NCBI GenBank assembly: GCA_002482415.1
Contig: DLFY01000326.1
Coordinates: 1-10,268, forward strand
Source of the DNA: Phycisphaerales bacterium UBA7708
Lineage (GTDB): Bacteria; Planctomycetota; Phycisphaerae; Sedimentisphaerales; Anaerohalosphaeraceae
DNA length: 10,268 nucleotides
Direction: 5' to 3'
Made by a program: the position numbers and the translations under genes. Within the stretch, counting starts at the first letter, position 1. Each line of letters begins with the position of its first letter. A model generated the notes under the pieces. It saw only the letters and a program-made list of their open reading frames with translations, ran no database searches and was not told where the DNA came from. Below are positions 1-7,260 of this stretch, piece after piece.

Positions 1-1
1 G

Positions 2-568
2 AAAGGCCCGTATGTGGAATTCAAATACAGCGGAGTTTACACCATTCAGGAATTGTGGGGCGGCAGCGGCGGGACCAATATCTATCCATCCCCGGCAAAT
101 CCGACCACCCAGCAGGCCCAGCTAAGATCCCCGGTGATTACCGACGTTTTTAACAAGAATCAGATTGTCCTTAACAGCGAATCCATCAAAGTCGGACTGC
201 CGGTGCTGTATTACCGGGCCAATGAGGCCAAGCCTTTCCGGATCGACAGCCAGAGAAAGCTGGTGACCAATCCGACCGTCCAGCAGGCCGAAAAGTGGGT
301 TTATAACTATTATGACAATCAGGAACTGGTTAAACTGCCGGTTTTGTCCGATCCCGCTTTGCCCGATATGGATTTTGTCAATCCCGACACCCCGACCAAT
401 ACGCTGGATGCACAACGGGCCCAGCGGTTTTATGAAATCATTACCCAGACCGCTCAGCCGGACCGGGATTATTACAAATCCTTTAATGCCAATACGTTTA
501 TTCTGATTTCGGCAGGATATGATGGTGTGTACGGCACCAAAGACGATATTACCAACTTCAATTACTAA
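2..568 (+). CDS. GspG-like pseudopilin, 3' part (5' end outside window)
   Basis: Open from the first bases of the window, so the N-terminal prepilin helix is missing; a GTG at 14 is in frame but is not a credible start, because homology to the next gene begins upstream of it. The first readable residues, KGPYVEF, match KGPYLEL in the downstream gene. Two further blocks match: GLPVLYYRAN (from 194) with GMPILYYRAD, and the C-terminal ILISAGYDGVYGTKDDI (500-550) with ILLSAGADGLYGTPDDV. The last block resembles the Asp-rich C-terminal calcium loop of GspG major pseudopilins (S-x-GADG...DI). It is therefore probably a main-fibre subunit of a type II secretion or pilus-like system, held in the inner membrane and periplasm. 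About 150 N-terminal residues are likely missing if its length matches its paralog. The family call rests on the tail motif and on position at the head of a G-H-I-J-K series. Confidence 0.75.
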   Translation, partial: KGPYVEFKYSGVYTIQELWGGSGGTNIYPSPANPTTQQAQLRSPVITDVFNKNQIVLNSESIKVGLPVLYYRANEAKPFRIDSQRKLVTNPTVQQAEKWVYNYYDNQELVKLPVLSDPALPDMDFVNPDTPTNTLDAQRAQRFYEIITQTAQPDRDYYKSFNANTFILISAGYDGVYGTKDDITNFNY

Positions 569-572
569 TGGG

Positions 573-588
573 GCTGCCTGCGGGCGGC
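573..588 (+). other. RNA hairpin after the first GspG-like gene
   Basis: GCTGCC (573-578) pairs with GGCGGC (583-588) around a TGCG loop, giving six pairs including one G-U. It starts five bases after the TAA stop and has no T-run, so it looks like a 3'-end stabiliser or processing structure rather than a terminator. It is short and could arise by chance. Confidence 0.35.
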
Positions 589-611
589 GTCCTATAAACC
601 GTGATTGTGAC

Positions 612-617
612 GGAGAG
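612..617 (+). promoter_or_regulatory. Ribosome binding site deciding the start of the second GspG-like gene
   Basis: GGAGAG lies four bases before ATG 622. It selects that codon over the in-frame GTG at 601, which would add seven residues to the leader and has no comparable site. Confidence 0.6.
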
Positions 618-621
618 AAAA

Positions 622-1575
622 ATGAAACGAGAGATACCAATACGCGGATTTACACTGTTGGAAATGCTGACCGCCCTGGCGATTGTCGCCATCATGATCA
701 GCCTTCTGATTCCGGCCATTCATAAGATCGGCGAGACCGCTTATGTGGTCAAACAGAAGGCCCAGTTTCATGCTATCGGAGTCGGGCTGGAGTCGTTCCG
801 GGTGGATGCGGGGGATTATCCGCCGTCAAATTATACGCTTGACAGGAATACCAATCCGAGTTCTATGGGGCCTACGGGGTATTGCGGCGCCCAGAAACTG
901 GCCGAAGCCATGGTCGGCTGGGATGGCTTCGGTTATCATCCCAAGAGTGCGTGGCAAAGTGACGGCAAAGCAGATTTTAATGGCGATGGCGATCAGGAAT
1001 TGATTTATGATACCGTCAATGGTGTCGTCGATGGGGCTGTTTTACAGACCGCGGCTGAAAATCTCAAGGTGCGCAAGGGGCCATACCTCGAACTGGAAAA
1101 ATCCAACGCCGTCAAGATTGGTTCGATTTACTCGGGCACAGGCGGCGGCAGCATCAGCAGTATTGCTGCTGAAAACAGCTTTGTGCTGGCGGATATGTTT
1201 GGTACGGTGTATAACAAAACCACAGGCAAGAAAACGGGTATGCCGATCTTGTATTATCGTGCGGATACATCGAAGGCTCTGTTCAGGCCGTCTGCATTGA
1301 ATAATGACCCTTTAAAAACGACTCGGGACGCGATTTACAATGTAGATGAGAATGCCCCTTTTTTTATGTATATGTCGCCGACGGGCATTTCACACCCGCT
1401 TGGGGGAGATCGTGAGCTGTTTTACAAACGAATAGCCAATCCCAACTTTCCGCCCAGTGCAACGACGCCTCAGCGTCCCTACCGGGCTCAGTCGTTCATT
1501 CTGCTCAGTGCCGGGGCGGATGGCCTATACGGGACACCGGACGATGTGTATAACATCGATGAAAACGAGAAGTGA
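622..1575 (+). CDS. GspG-like pseudopilin (second copy)
   Basis: A 317-residue prepilin-like protein. ATG 622 is preferred over an in-frame GTG at 601: it has GGAGAG (612-617) just upstream and gives a short basic leader, MKREIPIRG, with cleavage after Gly9 before FTLLE (Glu14 at +5). A hydrophobic helix runs to about residue 30. The C-terminal loop SAGADGLYGTPDD (296-308) resembles the calcium site that stabilises GspG subunits in type II secretion pseudopili. An additional Asp-rich segment, DFNGDGDQE (118-126), looks calcium-loop-like but does not fit a canonical EF-hand at position 12. GMPILYYRAD begins at residue 206. The protein is about twice the length of a proteobacterial GspG (about 140-150 residues), the extra material lying between helix and tail. 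Paralogous to the gene upstream and followed by an H-I-J-K series. A minor pilin of a type IV pilus is the alternative. Confidence 0.82.
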   Translation: MKREIPIRGFTLLEMLTALAIVAIMISLLIPAIHKIGETAYVVKQKAQFHAIGVGLESFRVDAGDYPPSNYTLDRNTNPSSMGPTGYCGAQKLAEAMVGWDGFGYHPKSAWQSDGKADFNGDGDQELIYDTVNGVVDGAVLQTAAENLKVRKGPYLELEKSNAVKIGSIYSGTGGGSISSIAAENSFVLADMFGTVYNKTTGKKTGMPILYYRADTSKALFRPSALNNDPLKTTRDAIYNVDENAPFFMYMSPTGISHPLGGDRELFYKRIANPNFPPSATTPQRPYRAQSFILLSAGADGLYGTPDDVYNIDENEK

Positions 1576-1576
1576 T

Positions 1577-1597
1577 GCCGGCAGACCCCAAGCCGGC
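1577..1597 (+). other. GC-rich hairpin after the second GspG-like gene
   Basis: GCCGGC (1577-1582) pairs perfectly with GCCGGC (1592-1597) around a nine-base loop and is followed by TTTAA. It begins two bases after the TGA stop. The T-run is too short for a strong terminator; attenuation or 3'-end protection of the upstream message is plausible. Confidence 0.45.
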
Positions 1598-1622
1598 TTT
1601 AACGAAACGGATGCAGGTCATC

Positions 1623-1646
1623 TCTTTTTCGCGGATGCGGAAAAGA
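1623..1646 (+). other. Second hairpin in the G-H gap, just before the GspH-like start
   Basis: Ten consecutive pairs including one G-U: T1623-C1632 pairs with G1637-A1646 around the tetraloop GGAT. It ends 13 bases before ATG 1660, leaving only weak purine-rich sequence between. Placed to limit ribosome access or to protect the downstream RNA after cleavage; function inferred. Confidence 0.5.
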
Positions 1647-1659
1647 AAGTGAAACGAGA

Positions 1660-2385
1660 ATGAAGCATAACCACAGCAATCATGGAATCACATTAACGGA
1701 GATCCTGGTGACGGTCGCGATCATCGCCGTTCTCCTGGCGGTTTCGATTCCGGCAGCCAAAGAACTGAGCCGATCGCTGGAGCAGTCGGTGGGCGCCGGC
1801 AGCGTGATTGATGCGGCGCTGGCCAATGCCAGGGCGATTGCGATTCGTGAGCAGAAATACGCCGGCGTCCGGTTTCAGCGGGATGTTCAGGGCAATTCCT
1901 ATTTGACATTCATCATCCATGATCCGGCAGCCACCGGGATCGCCAATGGATTCCGGGCGGTGGAAAACAAAAAACCAATGGCGCTGCCGGAGGCGGTGGG
2001 GGTGATTGCCGACGGCACTTATACCGATGCGGCATTGACTACGGCTGCGGGGATGAATCAGGCGAATACCTTTTCCGTGGTATTTAACGCGTCCGGCAAG
2101 TTTGTGCTGCATCCGGTTCAGGTTCGCAACCGCGACGGCAAAAAAGACGATACCAGCACCGACCGGATTTTTAATACGCAGCCCAATGTCCTGGCCGGCA
2201 GGGCACAGTTTATTCAGGATGATTATCCAGCCGACGGATATGATGCAGAAAACAGCGTTTCGGCATTCCGAATATACGACAAAAGACAACTGCAGAAAAA
2301 CATCGCAAATCCGTGGACGAACTATCTGCAATCCCTGACTCGGGATTCAGTCAATCCCTATACAGGCGAGCTGATTAAGAAATAA
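1660..2385 (+). CDS. GspH-like minor pseudopilin
   Basis: A 241-residue prepilin-like protein. The leader MKHNHSNHG is followed by ITLTEILV, placing cleavage after Gly9 and Glu14 at +5. The mature first residue would be Ile rather than the usual Phe. The helix runs to about residue 30. Just after it, ALANARAIAIREQKYAGVRF matches the pattern of GspH/FimT proteins, in which an Ala-Arg-rich helix end leads into the first strand of the globular domain. In type II secretion GspH is a minor pseudopilin that joins the I-J-K tip to the main fibre. The start codon is the only one giving a correct leader; the upstream signal is weak (purine-rich GAAACGAGA). The 84-base gap before it holds two hairpins; the next gene starts two bases after its stop. 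Assignment to H rests on that segment and on gene order. Confidence 0.78.
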   Translation: MKHNHSNHGITLTEILVTVAIIAVLLAVSIPAAKELSRSLEQSVGAGSVIDAALANARAIAIREQKYAGVRFQRDVQGNSYLTFIIHDPAATGIANGFRAVENKKPMALPEAVGVIADGTYTDAALTTAAGMNQANTFSVVFNASGKFVLHPVQVRNRDGKKDDTSTDRIFNTQPNVLAGRAQFIQDDYPADGYDAENSVSAFRIYDKRQLQKNIANPWTNYLQSLTRDSVNPYTGELIKK

Positions 2386-2387
2386 TT

Positions 2388-3176
2388 ATGAAGCAGCGAT
2401 TACGACATAATGGATTTTCTCTGACGGAAGTGCTTCTGGCGACGGGGGTGCTGGCGATTGGTCTGGTGATGATTGCCATGGTCTTTCCGGTCGGGGTCAA
2501 GCTGACCAGCACGGCCACGGAGCGTACGGTGGCAGCGACGGCGGCCAATGAGGCGTTTGCCAAAATACAGCTTTTCGGCAAAGACCCGGATGGCTCCGCC
2601 GGCCCGCTGTCGGCAGTCATTAAGCCGGCGTCCGTGCCCCCGACGATAAGCGCTAACCTGAATTTTATGTATCCGTCGCTGATCCCGGATGATGAACGGT
2701 GGTATCCGTCGGAAGTTCGAGCCCAGGAAAAGAAATATCACTGGTCGGCGATGGTGCGGAAAATCAGCGATACCACGCTTCAGACCACGGTTTTTGTCAG
2801 CCGGCTGCTGTCGCAGAATGCATCCTATTACGACCCGAATCATCCCCAGGGGCTTGCCGTGGGAAAATGGCCGGAACCGTTCCCGGTGCAGGTCGAGCAG
2901 ACCGGCAGCAAGACGCTGAAGATCAAACCGGCGATGCCGAACAATACGGAATATCGGTTTTTTACCGAAGGCAGTGTGCTGCTGGTCAGCCGCACAGGGG
3001 CACAGTACCGCGTGGTTGAAATCAAAAGTTCGGATAATAATAATCTTCGAGATGTACTTGTATTGGATCGGGATTACATGGAGTCCGGTGCGAATTATAT
3101 CTGGGTTGTCCCCCCGGCATCGGGCAGTACGCGAAATCCGTGTATTGGAGTCTATCAGAGGCTTCTGGAATTTTAG
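2388..3176 (+). CDS. GspI/PilV-like minor pseudopilin
   Basis: A 262-residue prepilin-like protein. The leader MKQRLRHNG is followed by FSLTEVLLA, so cleavage is after Gly9 with Glu14 at +5. The segment VLAIGLVMIAMVFPVG (about 22-37) has the A-I-G-L turn typical of GspI and PilV helices. GspI forms the core of the I-J-K tip complex at the inner membrane/periplasm interface. It is about twice the usual length of GspI, with a long C-terminal beta-rich domain ending in YQRLLEF. Only two bases separate it from the GspH-like stop, and no clear Shine-Dalgarno exists (AAGAAA at best), which suggests translation coupled to the preceding gene. A PilV-type minor pilin is the alternative name for the same role. 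Confidence 0.78.
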   Translation: MKQRLRHNGFSLTEVLLATGVLAIGLVMIAMVFPVGVKLTSTATERTVAATAANEAFAKIQLFGKDPDGSAGPLSAVIKPASVPPTISANLNFMYPSLIPDDERWYPSEVRAQEKKYHWSAMVRKISDTTLQTTVFVSRLLSQNASYYDPNHPQGLAVGKWPEPFPVQVEQTGSKTLKIKPAMPNNTEYRFFTEGSVLLVSRTGAQYRVVEIKSSDNNNLRDVLVLDRDYMESGANYIWVVPPASGSTRNPCIGVYQRLLEF

Positions 3177-3184
3177 ACGAAATT

Positions 3185-4249
3185 ATGAAAAAAGCCTTTA
3201 CAATCATTGAACTTCTGGTGGCGATGGCTTTGCTGGTGATCCTGGTGGCTATCTCCGGGGTAGTGTTTTCAGCGGCGGTCAAGGCCCATCGGACGGCTGC
3301 AGCGACGACCGAGGTGATGGCCCGGATGCGGGCGGTGACCGAACAGCTTGATATGGATTTTCGCGGGCTGCGGAGCGATATGCCGGTGGCGGTCTGGTTT
3401 GAATATGACCCGGTGACCCGCAAGCGATACGACCAGATCCAGTTTTTTGCCAATGGGGTGTTTCAGTCCTCCCGGCAATGGGATTATACCAAAGCGGACA
3501 CGACCATCGGGACGACGGTTCTGGAGGGCAATACCGCACGGGTTTATTATGGTCAGGCGAATAATGTATCCATTGATATAGATTTGTCGAAGCCGGAGTA
3601 TAAACGCACTCAGGCTCGAGCTTATAACGGGATCGTGTCGGATGCACGCAGCCTCGGAACCCAGCAGATTCTGGCCCGGCGATGTCATCTGATGACGCAA
3701 CTGCCGATGCCGGGGCGCATTTTTCCGGATACTTCAGCCTTCGCAACTTTTTTCATACCGTGGTATGATAAATCTTTGTATGGCAATGACGTCTTTGAAT
3801 ACGATAATCTGAGCCTTGCGGACTGGAAGATGATTCTGGATGATCCCGCCAGGGCTTCGCATTATATTCTGACCTGTTTTAACAACAGGCCCGGCGTGGA
3901 TTTGTCTGCTGCCGACGGCCAGTCGCTCCACATGATTTTATCGCAGGGGGTTGGCAGCTTCGCGGTACAGAGGGCGAAGTGGGATTCGACAACTTCGACG
4001 TATAAATGGTATCCGGAGACGACCGATTTTGGAGCCTCGACCCAGTGGGGGGAATATTATTATTACAAGGCGGACACCACCTATGCCTATACCTCTGCAT
4101 TTCAGTCCAGTACCAGCGGCTGGTTTCATTTTACGGAGCCTTTTACTACGAGCATCAGGGCGCTGAAATTCACCTTTACGATTTATGATTCCAAGGGCGT
4201 TTTTCCGGACGGCAAGACGTTTACTCATATTGTATATCTGAATAATTAG
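3185..4249 (+). CDS. GspJ-like minor pseudopilin
   Basis: A 354-residue prepilin-like protein. An in-frame ATG at 3140 lies inside the preceding gene and would add a 15-residue non-basic extension, so ATG 3185 is chosen: it gives MKKA followed by FTIIELLVA, with Glu9 at +5. The residue before the cleavage point is Ala4, not Gly, and the leader is only four residues. The hydrophobic helix ends near residue 27. It is followed by RMRAVTEQLDMDFRGLRSD, like the post-helix segment of GspJ, and the end (SIRALKFTFTIYDSKG) matches the closing strand of GspJ proteins. Its partners would be the I-like and K-like products in the pseudopilus tip. It starts eight bases after the GspI-like stop, with no strong ribosome site, so coupling is likely. 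Confidence 0.75.
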   Translation: MKKAFTIIELLVAMALLVILVAISGVVFSAAVKAHRTAAATTEVMARMRAVTEQLDMDFRGLRSDMPVAVWFEYDPVTRKRYDQIQFFANGVFQSSRQWDYTKADTTIGTTVLEGNTARVYYGQANNVSIDIDLSKPEYKRTQARAYNGIVSDARSLGTQQILARRCHLMTQLPMPGRIFPDTSAFATFFIPWYDKSLYGNDVFEYDNLSLADWKMILDDPARASHYILTCFNNRPGVDLSAADGQSLHMILSQGVGSFAVQRAKWDSTTSTYKWYPETTDFGASTQWGEYYYYKADTTYAYTSAFQSSTSGWFHFTEPFTTSIRALKFTFTIYDSKGVFPDGKTFTHIVYLNN

Positions 4250-4266
4250 CAGACAGCGGAAACGAC

Positions 4267-4270
4267 GAGG
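4267..4270 (+). promoter_or_regulatory. Ribosome binding site of the GspK-like gene
   Basis: GAGG five bases before ATG 4276, in a 26-base gap. It is clearer than the sites before the H-, I- and J-like genes, so the large K-like protein may be translated independently of GspJ. Confidence 0.5.
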
Positions 4271-4275
4271 CGGAT

Positions 4276-7260
4276 ATGCGGGCATCAAAACAAAACAATC
4301 GATTCAGAAACGGATCGGCACTGATTCTGGTGGTGGTGGTCACAACGCTGCTGGCGGTGGTGGGGGTGATGTTTGTGATGGTCACGCGCGTCCGGGATGC
4401 GGCTTCTTCGAATGTGGCCGACAGCCGCAATCTGGACAATGCCGTGCAGTCTGTCGTGGCTCGTATTAACAAGACGCTGACCGAGGATTTGCTTGGAACC
4501 GGCACCACAGGACAACTGCTCGGTGAAACCAGCGGCAACGAGGCGTATGATCATCCGATTGCGGATGCCTGGCTGGCCAGCCTGGAGCCGGTGCTGGAAG
4601 ATCCGAGGGATGCAGCCAATCAAAATGATGACTGGTATCGCTGGGAGTATGTAACCGATCTGACCGGAAGCCTGTCGGGACCCGGAGGAAAACTATGGAA
4701 TCAGATCATCCGGGACGGCAGCAATACGGTTATCGAGTATCCTGCTGCGTCTTCGGTTGCGGCCGGAAGGCAGGCGGATGCCGATGGGGATGGCGTGGCC
4801 GACAGCATGTGGACCATACTGCCCGATGTGACCACCGTTCGGGGGGAACCCGTCTATGCGGCGGTGCGAATTATCGATAATTGCGCCATGCTGAACCTGA
4901 ATACAGCGTATTGCTTTTATCAGGAACCCTATTCCGGCAATCCGGCCAGTCCGTTTCAAAAGCCCTGGTTTATCAGGAAAGGAATTCCTTATGGCTCATC
5001 GTATTGGGCCGACGGCGGACGGTACCTGGCGGAAATCAATTATTTGCCTTTATTGCGAGGCAGCGACCTGATCAGTTCGCGAGATCAGACGGAAAACAGC
5101 GGGTGGTATAATCTTTTTACGGCTAAAAATTTTGGTCTGTTTTCAGGCGGCTCGCTGACGTCACAGTTGTCGCTTCCCCAGGTTCAGATGCTGCTGGAAA
5201 ATATGGGGACGATGGGAGCCTCGTATCGTCTGTTCGACATTGGGGATGAACTGGAACTGCGAAACCGCTTCATCCTGACCAGCGGGACTGAAGCCAGGAT
5301 TGAGAGCAGGAATGTCGCTAATTATACCCTGGATGCCGGGGGAGCGGACTATGCCTCCCTGAGGATTCCCCGGGACAACTCGGTGGATAACGGGGTTCCC
5401 AATTTAGCCCCGTGGAAATGGCGGATTGACTACCGTAATTTTAATGTCTGGGAGGCGGATGGCTTGATGAAGGCGTCCGGCTCTGATTATTACAACAACA
5501 GCTACAAATACGACCGCCGCCATATCTGTACGACATACAGCTTTGACCGGAATATCCGCAGCGGTTCTTATCTCCTGCTGGATGGGGCACTGAGTACGGT
5601 ATCTGCCGCCAATCGCAGCACGGTGGAAGGCTATTTCCGGCCGCTCAATCGACGCCCGGTGAATCTGGGAAAACTTGATATTACGTCCAACACGATTGCC
5701 GCAAAAAGAAATATTCTGCATTTGCTGCATGCATTTCGGGACTGCTATTTTTATGATATGCAGGCAGGGAATGTCAATCCGGCCGAGGTTAAACTTCTGG
5801 CTGCCCGCAAGGCCGCCCAGATTACCGCCAATATCATCGATTATCTGGATGATAATATAGATGGAGCAGCAACCGGTCCTCTGAGCGGTTCCAGCTATGG
5901 CATGCAGAAAAATGTGAACCCAACTTATTTGACTAAGGCTTTCATTGACCAATTAATTGATGATGTGGATGTGAATAACCACATTACCAATATGGCGGCC
6001 TTTGATTTCGGCCTGGCGGCGTCGGATACCATCTATGGCTATGAGATGCAGCCTTTTATCTCGGAAGTCTGCACCAATTATAATACCAGTGTCGGCGGGG
6101 CACTTGCGTTTGCCGTGGAACTGGTTAATCCTTACCCGACAGAGATCAAACTTGGTGATCAACCTAATGGCTGGACCATTCGAATCGGGACAGATAATTA
6201 TTTCTTTGGTAATTTGTCCATTCCGGCTGCGAGTTCAGAGCTTTCACCAGGCCGGTTGACGGTTTATGCGGGAAGCCTGCCCGCATCCATGCAAATTTCC
6301 GGAACTGGAGCAAAGCTGGAACGCCCGGGAATGGGGCTTATGACCGCATTGCTGGGCGGACTTTTTCTTCAGCGTCCGGATCCGGCCAATTCCGGACAGT
6401 ATATCGTTGTCGATGAAATTACAGAGGCTCAAAAAACGTTTCTGATGACGGGCAACGGGGTCCATGCCACCAAGCGGCAGGATACGGCCTGGAAATTCAC
6501 CAACAAGCTTGGTTATGTCAACGATAATGCTCCAACATTAGGTACTGCCAATACCGGTGTGAGTGTCGGTCGCCAGGGATATCCGTTGCCTGTTGCCAAT
6601 TATAGTCAACCGATTAACCGGCTGGCGGATTTCCAGCGAATTCCTTTTGTCTCCAATACCACGCTGGCGCCTGATCCCAACTCGATTACAGAATTGGTTG
6701 CTGTCGCGGCGAACGAGTCTGCGATTCGCTTTGATCCGGTCAAAGACTCTCGCATGCTCAGATATCTGTGCACGATGAACAGCGATACGGGCATTCTGCC
6801 GGGACGCATCAATATTAATACGGCCCCGCAGTATGTGATTGCCGCGGCGATTCCCCCCAACCTGGTGATGACCTCCAGCGACCCGGCATGGTGGATTAAT
6901 CCGGTTACCCTGGCGGAACAGATTGTCCATGGCCGGCCTTATACCAAATTAAGCGATTTGGTCGATGCAGCCATGAAACCGTCACTGGCTTATGCCATGC
7001 AGAAGTATTATGGTTCCGGGTCCACCAATGTAGGCGACATAGGCATTGAAAATGATTATGAGGAACGATTCTGGGTGTTCAATCGGCTGGCCAATATCTT
7101 CACCGTTCGCAGTGATACGTTTACGGCCTATATTCTGGTCCGGCTTGGAACCGACGGGCCTCAGCGGCGTATGATTGCCATTTTTGATCGCAGCAATGTC
7201 TGGCAGAAAGGCGATGTCCCGCGGCTGGTTGCTCTGCATCCGGTACCGGATCCACGTTAA
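4276..7260 (+). CDS. Large GspK-like minor pseudopilin
   Basis: A 994-residue protein. GAGG at 4267-4270 supports ATG 4276. The leader MRASKQNNRFRNG precedes SALILVVVV; residue +5 is Leu18, and lack of Glu at +5 is the hallmark of GspK. One helix runs to about residue 36. Two GspK-type blocks are visible: IIDNCAMLNLNTA (199-211) and GRININTAP (843-851), matching the conserved 'D-x-x-x-x-x-N-x-N' and 'INxNTAP' segments of the family. D168-A-D170-G-D172-G-V-A-D176 is a calcium-loop-like stretch; structures of the enterotoxigenic E. coli I-J-K tip show calcium in GspK. GspK caps the pseudopilus and usually has roughly 300-350 residues, so this one is about three times longer, with most of the excess between the two blocks (about 212-842). 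It is the last gene of the operon. Confidence 0.82.
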   Translation: MRASKQNNRFRNGSALILVVVVTTLLAVVGVMFVMVTRVRDAASSNVADSRNLDNAVQSVVARINKTLTEDLLGTGTTGQLLGETSGNEAYDHPIADAWLASLEPVLEDPRDAANQNDDWYRWEYVTDLTGSLSGPGGKLWNQIIRDGSNTVIEYPAASSVAAGRQADADGDGVADSMWTILPDVTTVRGEPVYAAVRIIDNCAMLNLNTAYCFYQEPYSGNPASPFQKPWFIRKGIPYGSSYWADGGRYLAEINYLPLLRGSDLISSRDQTENSGWYNLFTAKNFGLFSGGSLTSQLSLPQVQMLLENMGTMGASYRLFDIGDELELRNRFILTSGTEARIESRNVANYTLDAGGADYASLRIPRDNSVDNGVPNLAPWKWRIDYRNFNVWEADGLMKASGSDYYNNSYKYDRRHICTTYSFDRNIRSGSYLLLDGALSTVSAANRSTVEGYFRPLNRRPVNLGKLDITSNTIAAKRNILHLLHAFRDCYFYDMQAGNVNPAEVKLLAARKAAQITANIIDYLDDNIDGAATGPLSGSSYGMQKNVNPTYLTKAFIDQLIDDVDVNNHITNMAAFDFGLAASDTIYGYEMQPFISEVCTNYNTSVGGALAFAVELVNPYPTEIKLGDQPNGWTIRIGTDNYFFGNLSIPAASSELSPGRLTVYAGSLPASMQISGTGAKLERPGMGLMTALLGGLFLQRPDPANSGQYIVVDEITEAQKTFLMTGNGVHATKRQDTAWKFTNKLGYVNDNAPTLGTANTGVSVGRQGYPLPVANYSQPINRLADFQRIPFVSNTTLAPDPNSITELVAVAANESAIRFDPVKDSRMLRYLCTMNSDTGILPGRININTAPQYVIAAAIPPNLVMTSSDPAWWINPVTLAEQIVHGRPYTKLSDLVDAAMKPSLAYAMQKYYGSGSTNVGDIGIENDYEERFWVFNRLANIFTVRSDTFTAYILVRLGTDGPQRRMIAIFDRSNVWQKGDVPRLVALHPVPDPR

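Noticed and set aside
122..640. - strand open frame across the first GspG-like gene
   Set aside because: Lies antisense to a gene with clear family motifs; a mirror frame of biased codon use.
1577..1602. Terminator between the second GspG-like and GspH-like genes
   Set aside because: The GC stem is good but is followed by only three T residues, and the operon order continues; described as a hairpin instead.
1693..2331. - strand open frame of 212 codons across the GspH-like gene
   Set aside because: Antisense to a well-supported pseudopilin; no domain pattern, composition typical of a shadow frame.
3140..3184. Upstream in-frame ATG for the GspJ-like gene
   Set aside because: It would overlap the GspI-like gene and put 15 non-basic residues before the prepilin leader; ATG 3185 gives a proper short basic leader.
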